DNA from: Flavobacteriaceae bacterium
GTDB lineage: Bacteria > Bacteroidota > Bacteroidia > Flavobacteriales > Flavobacteriaceae
Assembly (NCBI GenBank): GCA_947446635.1
Contig: CANFHF010000003.1
Location: 101,372-165,371 of the forward strand
Length of the DNA stretch: 64,000 nt
Direction of reading: 5' to 3'
Shown: positions 36,304-45,150 of the stretch, one piece after another
Position numbering within the stretch: position 1 is the first letter of the stretch
Layout: each line of letters begins with the position of its first letter
Translations under genes and position numbers: made by a program
The notes under the pieces: model-generated
What the model saw: only the letters and a program-made list of their open reading frames with translations
Database searches by the model: none
What the model was told of the DNA's origin: nothing

Positions 36304-37515
36304 TTATCCTACAGCATTTGCCACAATAAAGCCGCTCGTCCAAGCATTCTGAAAATTAAATCCGCCGGTAATAGCGTCTATATTGACGATTTCTCCGGCG
36401 AAGTATAGATTCTCCTGTACCTTGCTTTCCATGGTTTTAAAATTGATTTCCTTTAAATCGATTCCGCCGGCAGTCACAAATTCTTCTTTAAACGTGCTTT
36501 TTCCATTGACTTGAAAACTGGAATTCGTCAATTGACGGGCCAAGTTTTGCAGTTGAATTTTCGATATATCCGCCCATTTGGTTTCGCTTTCAATACTTGA
36601 TGCCAGAACTAAACTTTCCCAGAGACGATTTGGGAAGTCGAAAGGTGATTTTTTGGATACTGCTTTCTTGGCATGTTCTTGTTTTAATTCTTTTAGCATT
36701 TTTTCGACATCTTCAGTGGCGACATCATTGAGCCAATTGACAGAAATGGTAAATTGGTAATTTTTATCGTGTAAAATCCGGGCACCCCAAGCCGAAAGTT
36801 TCAAAATGGCGGGACCGCTCATGCCCCAATGCGTTATTAACAAAGGCCCGGTTGCCGTGAGTTTGCTGTCTTTTACTTTTACCGTGACGTTTGCAGCCAC
36901 ACCCGGCAATTCCGAAATTCTCGCATCTTTGATATTGAAAGTGAAGAGGGAAGGGACTGGAGAAACGATGGCGTGACCAAAAGTCTGCAGCATTTCCCAT
37001 ATTTTAGGGTTGCTTCCTGTGGCGAGAATTAATTTTTCAGCAATGTAGGTTTCAGATTGGGTTTCCACTTTCCAAAAGCTGTCCTTTTTGAAAATGGATT
37101 GGACACTTTGCCCCGTTAAAACAGTAATTCCTAATTTTTGTGTGGCCTGCAGGAAACAGTCAATAATAGTTTGTGATGAATTGGAAACGGGAAACATGCG
37201 TCCATCGTCTTCGATTTTGAGTGCTACGCCATGGTTGCTGAACCACTCTATCGTATCGCCAGAGCAAAACTGATGAAAAGGACCCCGTAATTCTTTTTCG
37301 CCACGGGGGTAGAATTTCACCAATTCATTGGGCTCAAAACAAGCGTGAGTCACGTTGCATCTCCCACCTCCTGAAACCCGAACTTTAGACAGGACATCCT
37401 TGCCGCGTTCTAGTATGGCTACTTTTAGCTTCGGATTTTTCTCTACAATATTGATTGCCGTGAAAAAACCCGCCGCGCCACCGCCCACAATAATGATGTC
37501 AAAATTTTGGTTCAT
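36304..37515 (-). CDS. NAD(P)/FAD-dependent oxidoreductase (HI0933/BaiN-like)
   Basis: Flavoprotein of 403 residues of the HI0933 family. The FAD-binding loop is DIIIVGGGAAGFFTAI at the N-terminus, followed by KVRVSGGGRCNVTHAC near residue 48 and the C-terminal TGGFNFQNAWTSGFIVANAVG. The frame stays open upstream to 37611, but the ATG at 37515 lies just before the Rossmann loop and gives the normal family length. Relatives include BaiN, named for bile acid work; the physiological substrate here is unknown. Convergent with TspO (7-base gap). Confidence 0.9.
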   Translation of the reverse strand: MNQNFDIIIVGGGAAGFFTAINIVEKNPKLKVAILERGKDVLSKVRVSGGGRCNVTHACFEPNELVKFYPRGEKELRGPFHQFCSGDTIEWFSNHGVALKIEDDGRMFPVSNSSQTIIDCFLQATQKLGITVLTGQSVQSIFKKDSFWKVETQSETYIAEKLILATGSNPKIWEMLQTFGHAIVSPVPSLFTFNIKDARISELPGVAANVTVKVKDSKLTATGPLLITHWGMSGPAILKLSAWGARILHDKNYQFTISVNWLNDVATEDVEKMLKELKQEHAKKAVSKKSPFDFPNRLWESLVLASSIESETKWADISKIQLQNLARQLTNSSFQVNGKSTFKEEFVTAGGIDLKEINFKTMESKVQENLYFAGEIVNIDAITGGFNFQNAWTSGFIVANAVG

Positions 37516-37719
37516 AGTCTGTCTGGGAAATCTGAAATGATTCCGTTTACGTGGAATGATTTTATTTTTTGAATAGCTGCTGCAGCATTCACATCCAAGG
37601 ATAAACCTCAAACCTGTTTTTCTGCATCAAAACTACATTTTCTTTCGATACTAATCCACACATTGACTCCGAGAGCACCATTTTTGAGCGTTTCATAGTA
37701 TTTATAAAAGAAAAATCGT

Positions 37720-37755
37720 AAAGTTCTCAAAGTTAATTAATGCTTTGTGAACTTT
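37720..37755. terminator. Inverted repeat / probable terminator of the maltodextrin operon
   Basis: AAAGTTCTCAAAG at 37720-37732 and CTTTGTGAACTTT at 37743-37755 pair over 13 bases with one mismatch around a 10-base loop. On the minus strand the arm is followed within four bases by a T-rich run, as expected for a terminator downstream of the minus-strand amylase gene. Similar elements are scattered in Flavobacterium intergenic DNA. Confidence 0.5.
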
Positions 37756-37786
37756 GCGAAAAGACTTTATTTTCTTTGAAAGAATT

Positions 37787-39133
37787 TTATTGTTTTACTA
37801 AAATTTGATATTCCCAAGGTTTGTAACTCCATTTTTTTCCTTTCTTGAAAGTCATTTTTTTGCCCGTCATATAATCTAGAAAAGTTCCTTCGATAGCAGC
37901 TGAAAAAGATAGGTTATCTTTAGATAAATTCCCAATATAAATTATTTTTTTGCTACCTTTTTCTCTTGCAAAAGCTAATACTTGTTCGTCATTAGAAGTT
38001 GGTATTCTTGTGTAGGAAGCTGCTTTTTTCCCGCCATTCAAAGCTGCATTTGAATTTTTTAGTTCCCCTAATTTTTCATATAAAGGAAACATTTTACCTT
38101 TTGCATGTGTAATTTCATCTTTTACAAAAAATTTCAAACGTTTATTGAAATCATATTCTTGCCCGTTATAAATCAATGGCATTCCGGTAGTTAAATAAGT
38201 CAAAGCAGTAAATGTTGGAACCGCATCACTTAACCTTTCATATTCTGTTCCGTTCCAAGAGTTTTCATCATGGTTGGAAATAAAATTCATAGTAATATCA
38301 TCTTTTTCATATTTTTTTGAATGCTCCACCATATAATTATCAATATCTTTTACGGTTTTCTTGCCAGAATAAACGTCATTCATAAGATGGTAAAATTCCC
38401 AGCCATATCCCATATCAAAAGCTTTTTCCATCAAATTGGGCTGCTCTGCCTCCATTAGCATAAATATTGGTTTGGTTTTGTTTAATTGAGCAGTCGCATC
38501 ATTCCAAAAATCGGCTGGAACTTCCATGGCAACATCGCAACGAAAACCATCAGTATTCGTATTTTTTAACCAATAATCCATATCAGCAATCATTGCTTTT
38601 CTCATTTCTGGATTGGTATAATTTAACTTTACAACATCGGTCCAATCAAATGGAGAAACCATTTCGCCCTCTTTATCTGTTACATAATATTCTGGGTGTT
38701 CCTTTACCCAAGCGTGATCCCAAGCGCTATGATTGGCGACCCAATCCAAAATTACATACATTCCGTTTTCATGGGCTTTTTTAACTAAATTCTTGAAATC
38801 TTCTAAATTCCCGAATTCCGAATTGATTCCTTTGTAATTTTTTACAGAATAATAGCTACCCAACCCTTCTTTTCTTTTTTCGATTCCAATTGGAAATATT
38901 GGCATTACCCAAAGAATTCGAATTCCCAATTTTTTTAATTGAGGAATATCTTTTGCAAATGCATTAAATGTTCCCTCTGGAGAATATTGTCGGATATTAG
39001 CTTCGTAAATCACCGCATTTTCCATCATTTTATCCGAAACCGGGGTTAAATCTTTTACTTTTAAAGTCGTCTTTGTTTGAGCATTAGTTCCAAGAGAAGT
39101 AATGCAAATAGCCATAAGAAGTATCTTTTTCAT
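37787..39133 (-). CDS. GH13 alpha-amylase, secreted
   Basis: Glycoside hydrolase family 13 enzyme of 448 residues with a signal peptide (about residues 1-18). The four conserved regions are present: DWVANH near 132, DGFRCDVA (nucleophile Asp) near 198, LMEAE (acid/base Glu) near 226 and FISNHDEN near 287. All catalytic residues are intact. No lipobox and no T9SS tail, so it is probably periplasmic. It is the last gene of the seven-gene minus-strand operon; 2 bases separate it from the upstream GH13 lipoprotein. Likely role: cleaving imported maltodextrins. Confidence 0.92.
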   Translation of the reverse strand: MKKILLMAICITSLGTNAQTKTTLKVKDLTPVSDKMMENAVIYEANIRQYSPEGTFNAFAKDIPQLKKLGIRILWVMPIFPIGIEKRKEGLGSYYSVKNYKGINSEFGNLEDFKNLVKKAHENGMYVILDWVANHSAWDHAWVKEHPEYYVTDKEGEMVSPFDWTDVVKLNYTNPEMRKAMIADMDYWLKNTNTDGFRCDVAMEVPADFWNDATAQLNKTKPIFMLMEAEQPNLMEKAFDMGYGWEFYHLMNDVYSGKKTVKDIDNYMVEHSKKYEKDDITMNFISNHDENSWNGTEYERLSDAVPTFTALTYLTTGMPLIYNGQEYDFNKRLKFFVKDEITHAKGKMFPLYEKLGELKNSNAALNGGKKAASYTRIPTSNDEQVLAFAREKGSKKIIYIGNLSKDNLSFSAAIEGTFLDYMTGKKMTFKKGKKWSYKPWEYQILVKQ

Positions 39134-39135
39134 TT

Positions 39136-40815
39136 TTAAATTTTTTCTATTAATAATAAAGTATAGTTGGTGTTTATTTTTACTTTTCCGTTTTTAACAA
39201 CGGCTGTTTTCCTAGAATATGCATCTCTTATTTTTATTCCGTTTTTAAAAATTTCGCCTACCGAAATTTCTTTTTCACCAATGGGTAAATCTAATCCAAT
39301 CACCACTTCGTCAGTAAATTTCATTTTTGTAAATGTTCTACTAAAAACATAAGGTGCGCTCGAAATTTCATGATGAATGCCCGCTCCAACTGCTGGATGA
39401 TTTTTTCTGAAATTCCCCAATTTTTGCCAATGTAAAAGTGCTTTTTGAGTTTCGGGATTAGTTTTGATTTCATCCCAATTCATATCCGAACGCAAAGTTG
39501 CATCACCTTGTGTTCCGGCAATGTTTAATGAACGAGCGCTTTCATCACCATAATAAGTTTGAGAAACTCCAGGAGCCAATAATAATTTTGTTCCACTTTC
39601 AAATGGTTTTTCCCGGTTTTTATCATACGGTTTTTTATCATCGTGAGACGAAACATAATTCATTACGGTATTGCCTTTTAAATCATTATTCAAGATGGTT
39701 GAATATTTTGAAAATAATTCTTCGTAACCCATTTTAGCTTCGGAAGGAAAGGCAAAGTTGATTAATCCAGTAAAACCATTTTCAAAATAATTGACTTTTT
39801 TATCTCCAAAATCATATATTTTTTTGTTTGAAATGGTATAGTCATAAACTTCACCCACCGTGAAAAATGGGTTGTTATCTAACACTTTTTTAGGATTATT
39901 TTTTTTGAAATCAGCAAAAGCATGGTCGCATACTGTCTTGAAATCGGCCCAAACATCTTCATAAGTGTGTTTTGCGGTATCCACACGATAGCCATCAATT
40001 CCATAATCAGTGATGTAATCTGACAACCATTTCATTATATAATATTTTGGCGCACGAGGGTACCCTGTTTTGACAAAAAAAGCTTCAAGTTCGGCTACTT
40101 CTTGTTCGTAACGACCTTCTTTTTTCCATTTTTCCATTAAGAATGGAGGCAAAGCTACATCTTGATTACTTTCGGTTTTTACGTCTGGAAGATTATCTAC
40201 TAACGTACAATTAATGAAAGTTTCATACGATTTGTAAGTGCATTTTGGCGTTGTTCTAACCCAGTCGTTTGGATACACAGGATCTTCAGCAGTAACTGGT
40301 CCGGTGTGATTGATAACTGCGTCTAGCAAAATACGGATTCCTTTTGCGTGTGCTTTTTCCACTAATTCCGCTAAGTCCTTTTTTGTTCCGAAACTTGGGT
40401 CTAAAGCCGACCAATCTCTTGTCCAATACCCATGAAATCCATATGTAAAGCCCGTCCCTTCATCAACTCCATCGTGGATTTGCTCTACTATGGGCGTCAT
40501 CCAAATGGCAGTTATCCCTAGTTTTTCGAAGTAGCCGTCGTCCAATTTTTGAATTATACCTCGAATATCTCCCCCTTCAAAACCTCGCAATTTTGCCGTT
40601 GGTTTATTTCTGTTATAAGTATGGTCGTTACTTTTGTCTCCGTTATTGAATCGGTCAATTAAAAGAAAATATACATTGGCATTTTCCCAAACGAAAGGAG
40701 TTTTTGCTGCTGTTTTCATTGTTTTTATTGAGGAACAACTTGTAAATATTAAGGAAAGAATAACCAATAAAATTATGGCAATAATGGCGTCTAAAAGTAG
40801 GATGCTTCTTTTCAT
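39136..40815 (-). CDS. GH13 alpha-amylase lipoprotein
   Basis: GH13 enzyme of 559 residues. A long hydrophobic signal ends in a lipobox-like FTSCSS near residue 27, so it should be lipidated. Conserved regions: DAVINHTGP near 166, DGYRVDTAKH (nucleophile) near 269, FTVGEVYD (acid/base) near 315 and YVSSHDDKK near 391. SusG of Bacteroides is also a GH13 lipoprotein, so an outer-surface position is possible, though no export signal can be judged. Located 1 base after the GH31 gene and 2 bases before the next GH13 gene. Confidence 0.92.
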   Translation of the reverse strand: MKRSILLLDAIIAIILLVILSLIFTSCSSIKTMKTAAKTPFVWENANVYFLLIDRFNNGDKSNDHTYNRNKPTAKLRGFEGGDIRGIIQKLDDGYFEKLGITAIWMTPIVEQIHDGVDEGTGFTYGFHGYWTRDWSALDPSFGTKKDLAELVEKAHAKGIRILLDAVINHTGPVTAEDPVYPNDWVRTTPKCTYKSYETFINCTLVDNLPDVKTESNQDVALPPFLMEKWKKEGRYEQEVAELEAFFVKTGYPRAPKYYIMKWLSDYITDYGIDGYRVDTAKHTYEDVWADFKTVCDHAFADFKKNNPKKVLDNNPFFTVGEVYDYTISNKKIYDFGDKKVNYFENGFTGLINFAFPSEAKMGYEELFSKYSTILNNDLKGNTVMNYVSSHDDKKPYDKNREKPFESGTKLLLAPGVSQTYYGDESARSLNIAGTQGDATLRSDMNWDEIKTNPETQKALLHWQKLGNFRKNHPAVGAGIHHEISSAPYVFSRTFTKMKFTDEVVIGLDLPIGEKEISVGEIFKNGIKIRDAYSRKTAVVKNGKVKINTNYTLLLIEKI

Positions 40816-40816
40816 T

Positions 40817-43222
40817 TTATAATTGAATTTTGATTTCTACTCCAGTTTGTTTTTTCCAAGATACTGGAATTTCTATCGATGTTTTATTGGTTTTAAATTT
40901 TATTCTTTTTCCGTCAATCGAAACTGTTTGGGCTTTAATGTTATGAATAATTAAATTCACATTTTTATCCGAAGATTCGAAGTTTTTACCAATTTCCGAA
41001 TACAGTTTTATAACCACTACTCTGGCTTTAACATCGCCATTGAAATTCAATAGTTCAAATTCTCCTTTTTCAAAAGAATTTGCCGTTACACCATCATCAT
41101 TATAAATTTTTCCTTTACTTTTTGTGGTTTTTGCATCAAAATAATAATGTAAATCGAAGTTAGTCAACGAATATTTTGTTGTATTTTGGATTGTTTTTAT
41201 CATCGGAATAAAAGCGCCGCTACGAACAAAAACTGGAATGTGATCTTCCATAATGGCAATAGTCGAAGTCGTTCCTGCCAATTGTTTTTTATCGGAATAG
41301 AAATCAAACCAGTTGTTGTTTTTAGGAAAATAAACGGAAGTTGAAGTTACTCCAGCTTTCGTAATTGGCGTAACCAAAAAGTCATTTCCCCAAAGATAGG
41401 TTTCGCAAACAGTCAATAATTTCGAATTGTTAGGTTCTTCAAAAAACAAAGGCCGCATTAAAGGGGTTCCTTTTTGATTGTTTTCGAAAGCCAAAGTATA
41501 ATTATAAGGCATTAATTGGTAACGCAATTCTACTTGTTTCTTGGCTTTAGCTTTGGTTATAATATCTTTATAAACAGGCTCCGAGGCTACATCTTCTTGT
41601 GCATGTGGACGGAAAATAGGGTTGAAAACACCGTATTGTAGCCATCGAATGTACAATTCATTGTCGAAATAGTCTCCTGCAAAACCACCTAAGTCTGAGT
41701 GCATATAACCCATTCCTTGCATTCCCATTTGCAAGGCGATTTCGGTTTGTGGTTGCAATCCGCCCCAAGACCGGCTCACATCGCCCGACCACGGAATCAT
41801 CCCGAAGCGCTGCGATCCAGAATAACCGGCACGCATCAAAATAAATGGACGTTGATTTGAAAAATATTTTTTGTAACCGTCAGCAATCAATTTTGCCCAA
41901 TTGTGTCCGTAAATATTATGAACTTCATCTGCTTTTCCGCCAGCAGTTATGGCTTCTGATGGAAACACTTCTGGTTCGCCTAAATCGCCCCAAAGTCCAC
42001 CCACGCCCTGGTTAATTAGGTTTTTGTAAATAGTCCAAAACCAGTCTGCACCTTCTGGCTTAAAAATGTCGATGATTCCGGTGTTCCCAAAATAAAAATC
42101 ATATTTAAATGGATTTCCGGCTTTGTCCGTTGCCAACACTTTTTTGTCAACCGCTTCCGCCCATTTATTCGAAGTAGTTAGTACAAAAGGTTCGGTAATC
42201 AATACAGTTTTTACACCTTTTGCATTCAAATCGGTAATCATTTTGCTAGGATTTGGAAACTTTTCCTTATCCCAATCTAAATTTCCCATTGTTCCTTGAA
42301 TGGTTTTTCCAAACCAATATAAATCCAAAATTATGGCATCGACAGGGATTTTATCATCTTCAAATTTCTTAATGGTTTTCTCGACTTCTTCCTGCGAATG
42401 ATAACCAAAACGACTGGAGAAATTCCCTAAAGTCCATCGAGCAGGTAAAGGTTGTTTTCCGGTTAAATCGGTATAATTTGAAATCAAATCTGTCCAAGAA
42501 TCGCCTACAATTACCTGATACGTTTTTCTGCCTGAAATCGTTTCATAAGCCAAAGTGTTGTCTTTTTTGCTGTCTAAATCTAAATAGCCAATGGCAGAAT
42601 TGTCAAAATGAACGGCATATATTTTGGAGGATAAAACCATTGGAATTGTAAAATTCATTAACTCTGAACGGGTTTCATAGCCATAATTTGCCCTGTTGTA
42701 CAAAGCTAATTTATTGCCTCGACGGTTCATTCCCAATGCACGAGCGCCACCACCGTATAATACTTCGTCAGGTGAAATATTAAATCGAATTACTTCGATA
42801 GAATCGGATTTTATGTTGCCCTTTACATTTTCTAACGGAATATGTTTTTGTTTTAAATAACCTTCTTTTTCAGAAAACAGAAGTTTTTGTTGGTTGAAAT
42901 AGGAGATTTGAAATGGAGATTTTTGAATAGAAACCCTTATTACAGAAGTTGAAAATACAATTGAATCGGGAGTTTCAGAAACTTTTGCAAGGCCTATTTT
43001 TTGGGCTAAAATTACCGCTTCTGATTTTGGATTGAATATTTCTCCTTTTGGAATAAAAGTAGTTTCTACTATTTTATCGGAATAAGCTTTAATGATGTAT
43101 TGTCCATCGGAAGTATTTATTTCTAAGGTATTATTTATTTCTTTAAAACTTTCAAACTTTCTCTTTGCATTTTGGGCAAAGGAAAGAGATGTTATAAATA
43201 GCAATAAAAGTATTTTTTTCAT
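40817..43222 (-). CDS. GH31 alpha-glucosidase
   Basis: Family 31 glycoside hydrolase of 801 residues with a signal peptide (about residues 1-17). The nucleophile region reads GLWGDLGEPE near residue 414, and upstream DAIILDLYWFG near 297 is the conserved substrate-binding part. GH31 enzymes release glucose from the non-reducing ends of maltodextrins. In Bacteroides Sus this job is done by the GH97 enzyme SusB, so this locus has a different alpha-glucosidase. Probably periplasmic. It lies 36 bases after the SusA-like gene. Confidence 0.93.
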   Translation of the reverse strand: MKKILLLLFITSLSFAQNAKRKFESFKEINNTLEINTSDGQYIIKAYSDKIVETTFIPKGEIFNPKSEAVILAQKIGLAKVSETPDSIVFSTSVIRVSIQKSPFQISYFNQQKLLFSEKEGYLKQKHIPLENVKGNIKSDSIEVIRFNISPDEVLYGGGARALGMNRRGNKLALYNRANYGYETRSELMNFTIPMVLSSKIYAVHFDNSAIGYLDLDSKKDNTLAYETISGRKTYQVIVGDSWTDLISNYTDLTGKQPLPARWTLGNFSSRFGYHSQEEVEKTIKKFEDDKIPVDAIILDLYWFGKTIQGTMGNLDWDKEKFPNPSKMITDLNAKGVKTVLITEPFVLTTSNKWAEAVDKKVLATDKAGNPFKYDFYFGNTGIIDIFKPEGADWFWTIYKNLINQGVGGLWGDLGEPEVFPSEAITAGGKADEVHNIYGHNWAKLIADGYKKYFSNQRPFILMRAGYSGSQRFGMIPWSGDVSRSWGGLQPQTEIALQMGMQGMGYMHSDLGGFAGDYFDNELYIRWLQYGVFNPIFRPHAQEDVASEPVYKDIITKAKAKKQVELRYQLMPYNYTLAFENNQKGTPLMRPLFFEEPNNSKLLTVCETYLWGNDFLVTPITKAGVTSTSVYFPKNNNWFDFYSDKKQLAGTTSTIAIMEDHIPVFVRSGAFIPMIKTIQNTTKYSLTNFDLHYYFDAKTTKSKGKIYNDDGVTANSFEKGEFELLNFNGDVKARVVVIKLYSEIGKNFESSDKNVNLIIHNIKAQTVSIDGKRIKFKTNKTSIEIPVSWKKQTGVEIKIQL

Positions 43223-43258
43223 AGTTTGAATTATTAAACCCTATCAGGCATGCTGTTA

Positions 43259-45091
43259 TTATTTTAATTCCAATACCAAACTCGATTTTGGTTCCAAAAT
43301 GATTTCGTTTGTTATGTCTATTTTTTGTTCAGTTATAACGTCTTTTCCGGTCTTGAAATTCCCAATATTTTCTTGAAAACGATGCGTATTTATGTTTCTA
43401 GTCTCGTTACTATTATTAATTAAAACCATCACGCTTTCCGAAGTATCATGTCGAAAATATACGTAAACATTTTTTTCGGGTATGTAATGTGTCATTTTTC
43501 CGAAATGAACCACCGATTTATTTTTTCTCCAATTGAATAGTTTAGAAGTAAAATCGAAATATTCATTTTGTATTTTGGTCCTGCCTTCTTTGGTAAACGC
43601 ATCATTGGCATCGCTTTCCCAACCGCCAGGAAAATCTTGGCGAATATCAGCATCGCCTTTATCCTTATTTCCTGCCATCCCTATCTCGGAACCATAATAC
43701 AATTGGGGAATTCCCCGAACGGTGGCTAAAATTGTCATTGCCATTTTGTATTTTCGGATGTCGTTATTGTAAATATGGTTGAACCTTTGTGTATCGTGGT
43801 TTTCCGCAAATATCAGCAAGTTATTTACGTTTGGATATAGAAAATCATTAGAGAAATCATCGTATATTTTTGTTATTCCTTTGTCCCAAGTACCATCATC
43901 CTCATTAAAAACAGTACTTAAAGCCCCGAGCAATGTAAAATCCATTACACTTGGTAAATTGGAATTATAATTTTGGATTGCTGCTATTTTACTGTCTTTT
44001 TGCCAATAGGCCATTTGGGCTTGGTTTTGCATCCAAACTTCGCCAACGATATTAAAATTTGGATATTCGTCAGTTATTGCTTTTGTCCATTTTGCGATTT
44101 CTTCAGGATCAGAATAGTTGAAAGTGTCTACTCTAAAACCATCCAAATTGGCATATTCAATCCACCAAATTGCATTTTGAATGAGATAATTTAAAACCAA
44201 AGGATTGGATTGATTCAAATCTGGCATCGTGGGAGCAAACCATCCATCCATACAGATTTTGGCGTCTATTTTCGAGGCGTTTATGTCGTTAATTGTTGTT
44301 CGTTTATGGTTTGTTTGAGTAAAATTATCAAATTGATGCATCCAATCGTGGGTTGGTAAATCTTTCATCATCCAATGTTCTCTTCCCCAATGATTAGTAA
44401 CATAATCCATTACTAATTTCATATTTCGTTTATGGATTTCTTCAGCTAATCTTGCATAGTCTTCATTGGTTCCATACCGAGGATCAATTTTATACACGTC
44501 AGATTGTGCATAAGTATGGTATGAAAAAGTAGCTTCATTATCTTCGCAAAGTGGCGTATTCCATATAGTGGTAACGCCTAATGAGTCAATATAATTTAAA
44601 TTTTTTATGATTCCTTCAATGTCGCCACCATGTCTTCCTCCAGGCAACTCTCGATTATAATTTTCAACAGTCGAAAGAGTAGTGTCGTTATTTGTGTTGC
44701 CATTCGCAAAACGATCAGGCATAATCAAATACATCATATCAGAAGCGTCGTAACTTTTGCGTTGGGCTGAATTTTCTCTTCTCGGTTTTAAAGAATAATT
44801 TTGGGTAAATGCTGTTTTATTATTGTTTTTAAAAGTAAAAATACAGTTTGTTGCCTTAATATTTTTGGTGTTAATGGTAACAAAAACATAATTGGGGTTT
44901 TCAGTTCTTTTTATGTTTGTAATTTTAATTCTATTGGAAACTGAAACTTGAAATTGCGCAATTTTTTCACCATAAAACATAATTTGCAAGTCAGGATTAT
45001 GCATTCCGGCATACCAGAACGGGGGCTCGACTTTATTGATTTGAGCGCTCAATTTTAAAACCGTAAAAAAAAGAAGTAAGCTTGTTTTCAT
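43259..45091 (-). CDS. GH13 neopullulanase/cyclomaltodextrinase (SusA-like)
   Basis: GH13 protein of 610 residues. A signal peptide (about residues 1-17) is followed by an N-terminal Ig-like cyclomaltodextrinase domain (VEPPFWYAGMHNPDL near 21) and then the catalytic barrel. Conserved regions: DYVTNHWG near 230, DGFRVDTFNY near 321, IVGEVWMQN near 349 and FAENHDTQRF near 432. Domain order and signal match SusA, the periplasmic neopullulanase of the Bacteroides starch system. It follows the maltose phosphorylase by 59 bases. Confidence 0.93.
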   Translation of the reverse strand: MKTSLLLFFTVLKLSAQINKVEPPFWYAGMHNPDLQIMFYGEKIAQFQVSVSNRIKITNIKRTENPNYVFVTINTKNIKATNCIFTFKNNNKTAFTQNYSLKPRRENSAQRKSYDASDMMYLIMPDRFANGNTNNDTTLSTVENYNRELPGGRHGGDIEGIIKNLNYIDSLGVTTIWNTPLCEDNEATFSYHTYAQSDVYKIDPRYGTNEDYARLAEEIHKRNMKLVMDYVTNHWGREHWMMKDLPTHDWMHQFDNFTQTNHKRTTINDINASKIDAKICMDGWFAPTMPDLNQSNPLVLNYLIQNAIWWIEYANLDGFRVDTFNYSDPEEIAKWTKAITDEYPNFNIVGEVWMQNQAQMAYWQKDSKIAAIQNYNSNLPSVMDFTLLGALSTVFNEDDGTWDKGITKIYDDFSNDFLYPNVNNLLIFAENHDTQRFNHIYNNDIRKYKMAMTILATVRGIPQLYYGSEIGMAGNKDKGDADIRQDFPGGWESDANDAFTKEGRTKIQNEYFDFTSKLFNWRKNKSVVHFGKMTHYIPEKNVYVYFRHDTSESVMVLINNSNETRNINTHRFQENIGNFKTGKDVITEQKIDITNEIILEPKSSLVLELK

Positions 45092-45150
45092 TTTGTCGAA
45101 ATTCTAAAAACACTTTTAAAGTTTCAAATTCGGAAAGGGTTGAAAAAGTA

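Noticed and set aside
37516..37611. N-terminal Cys-rich extension of the BaiN-like flavoprotein
   Set aside because: The FAD-binding loop follows the ATG at 37515 at the usual distance, and the longer form exceeds normal family length.
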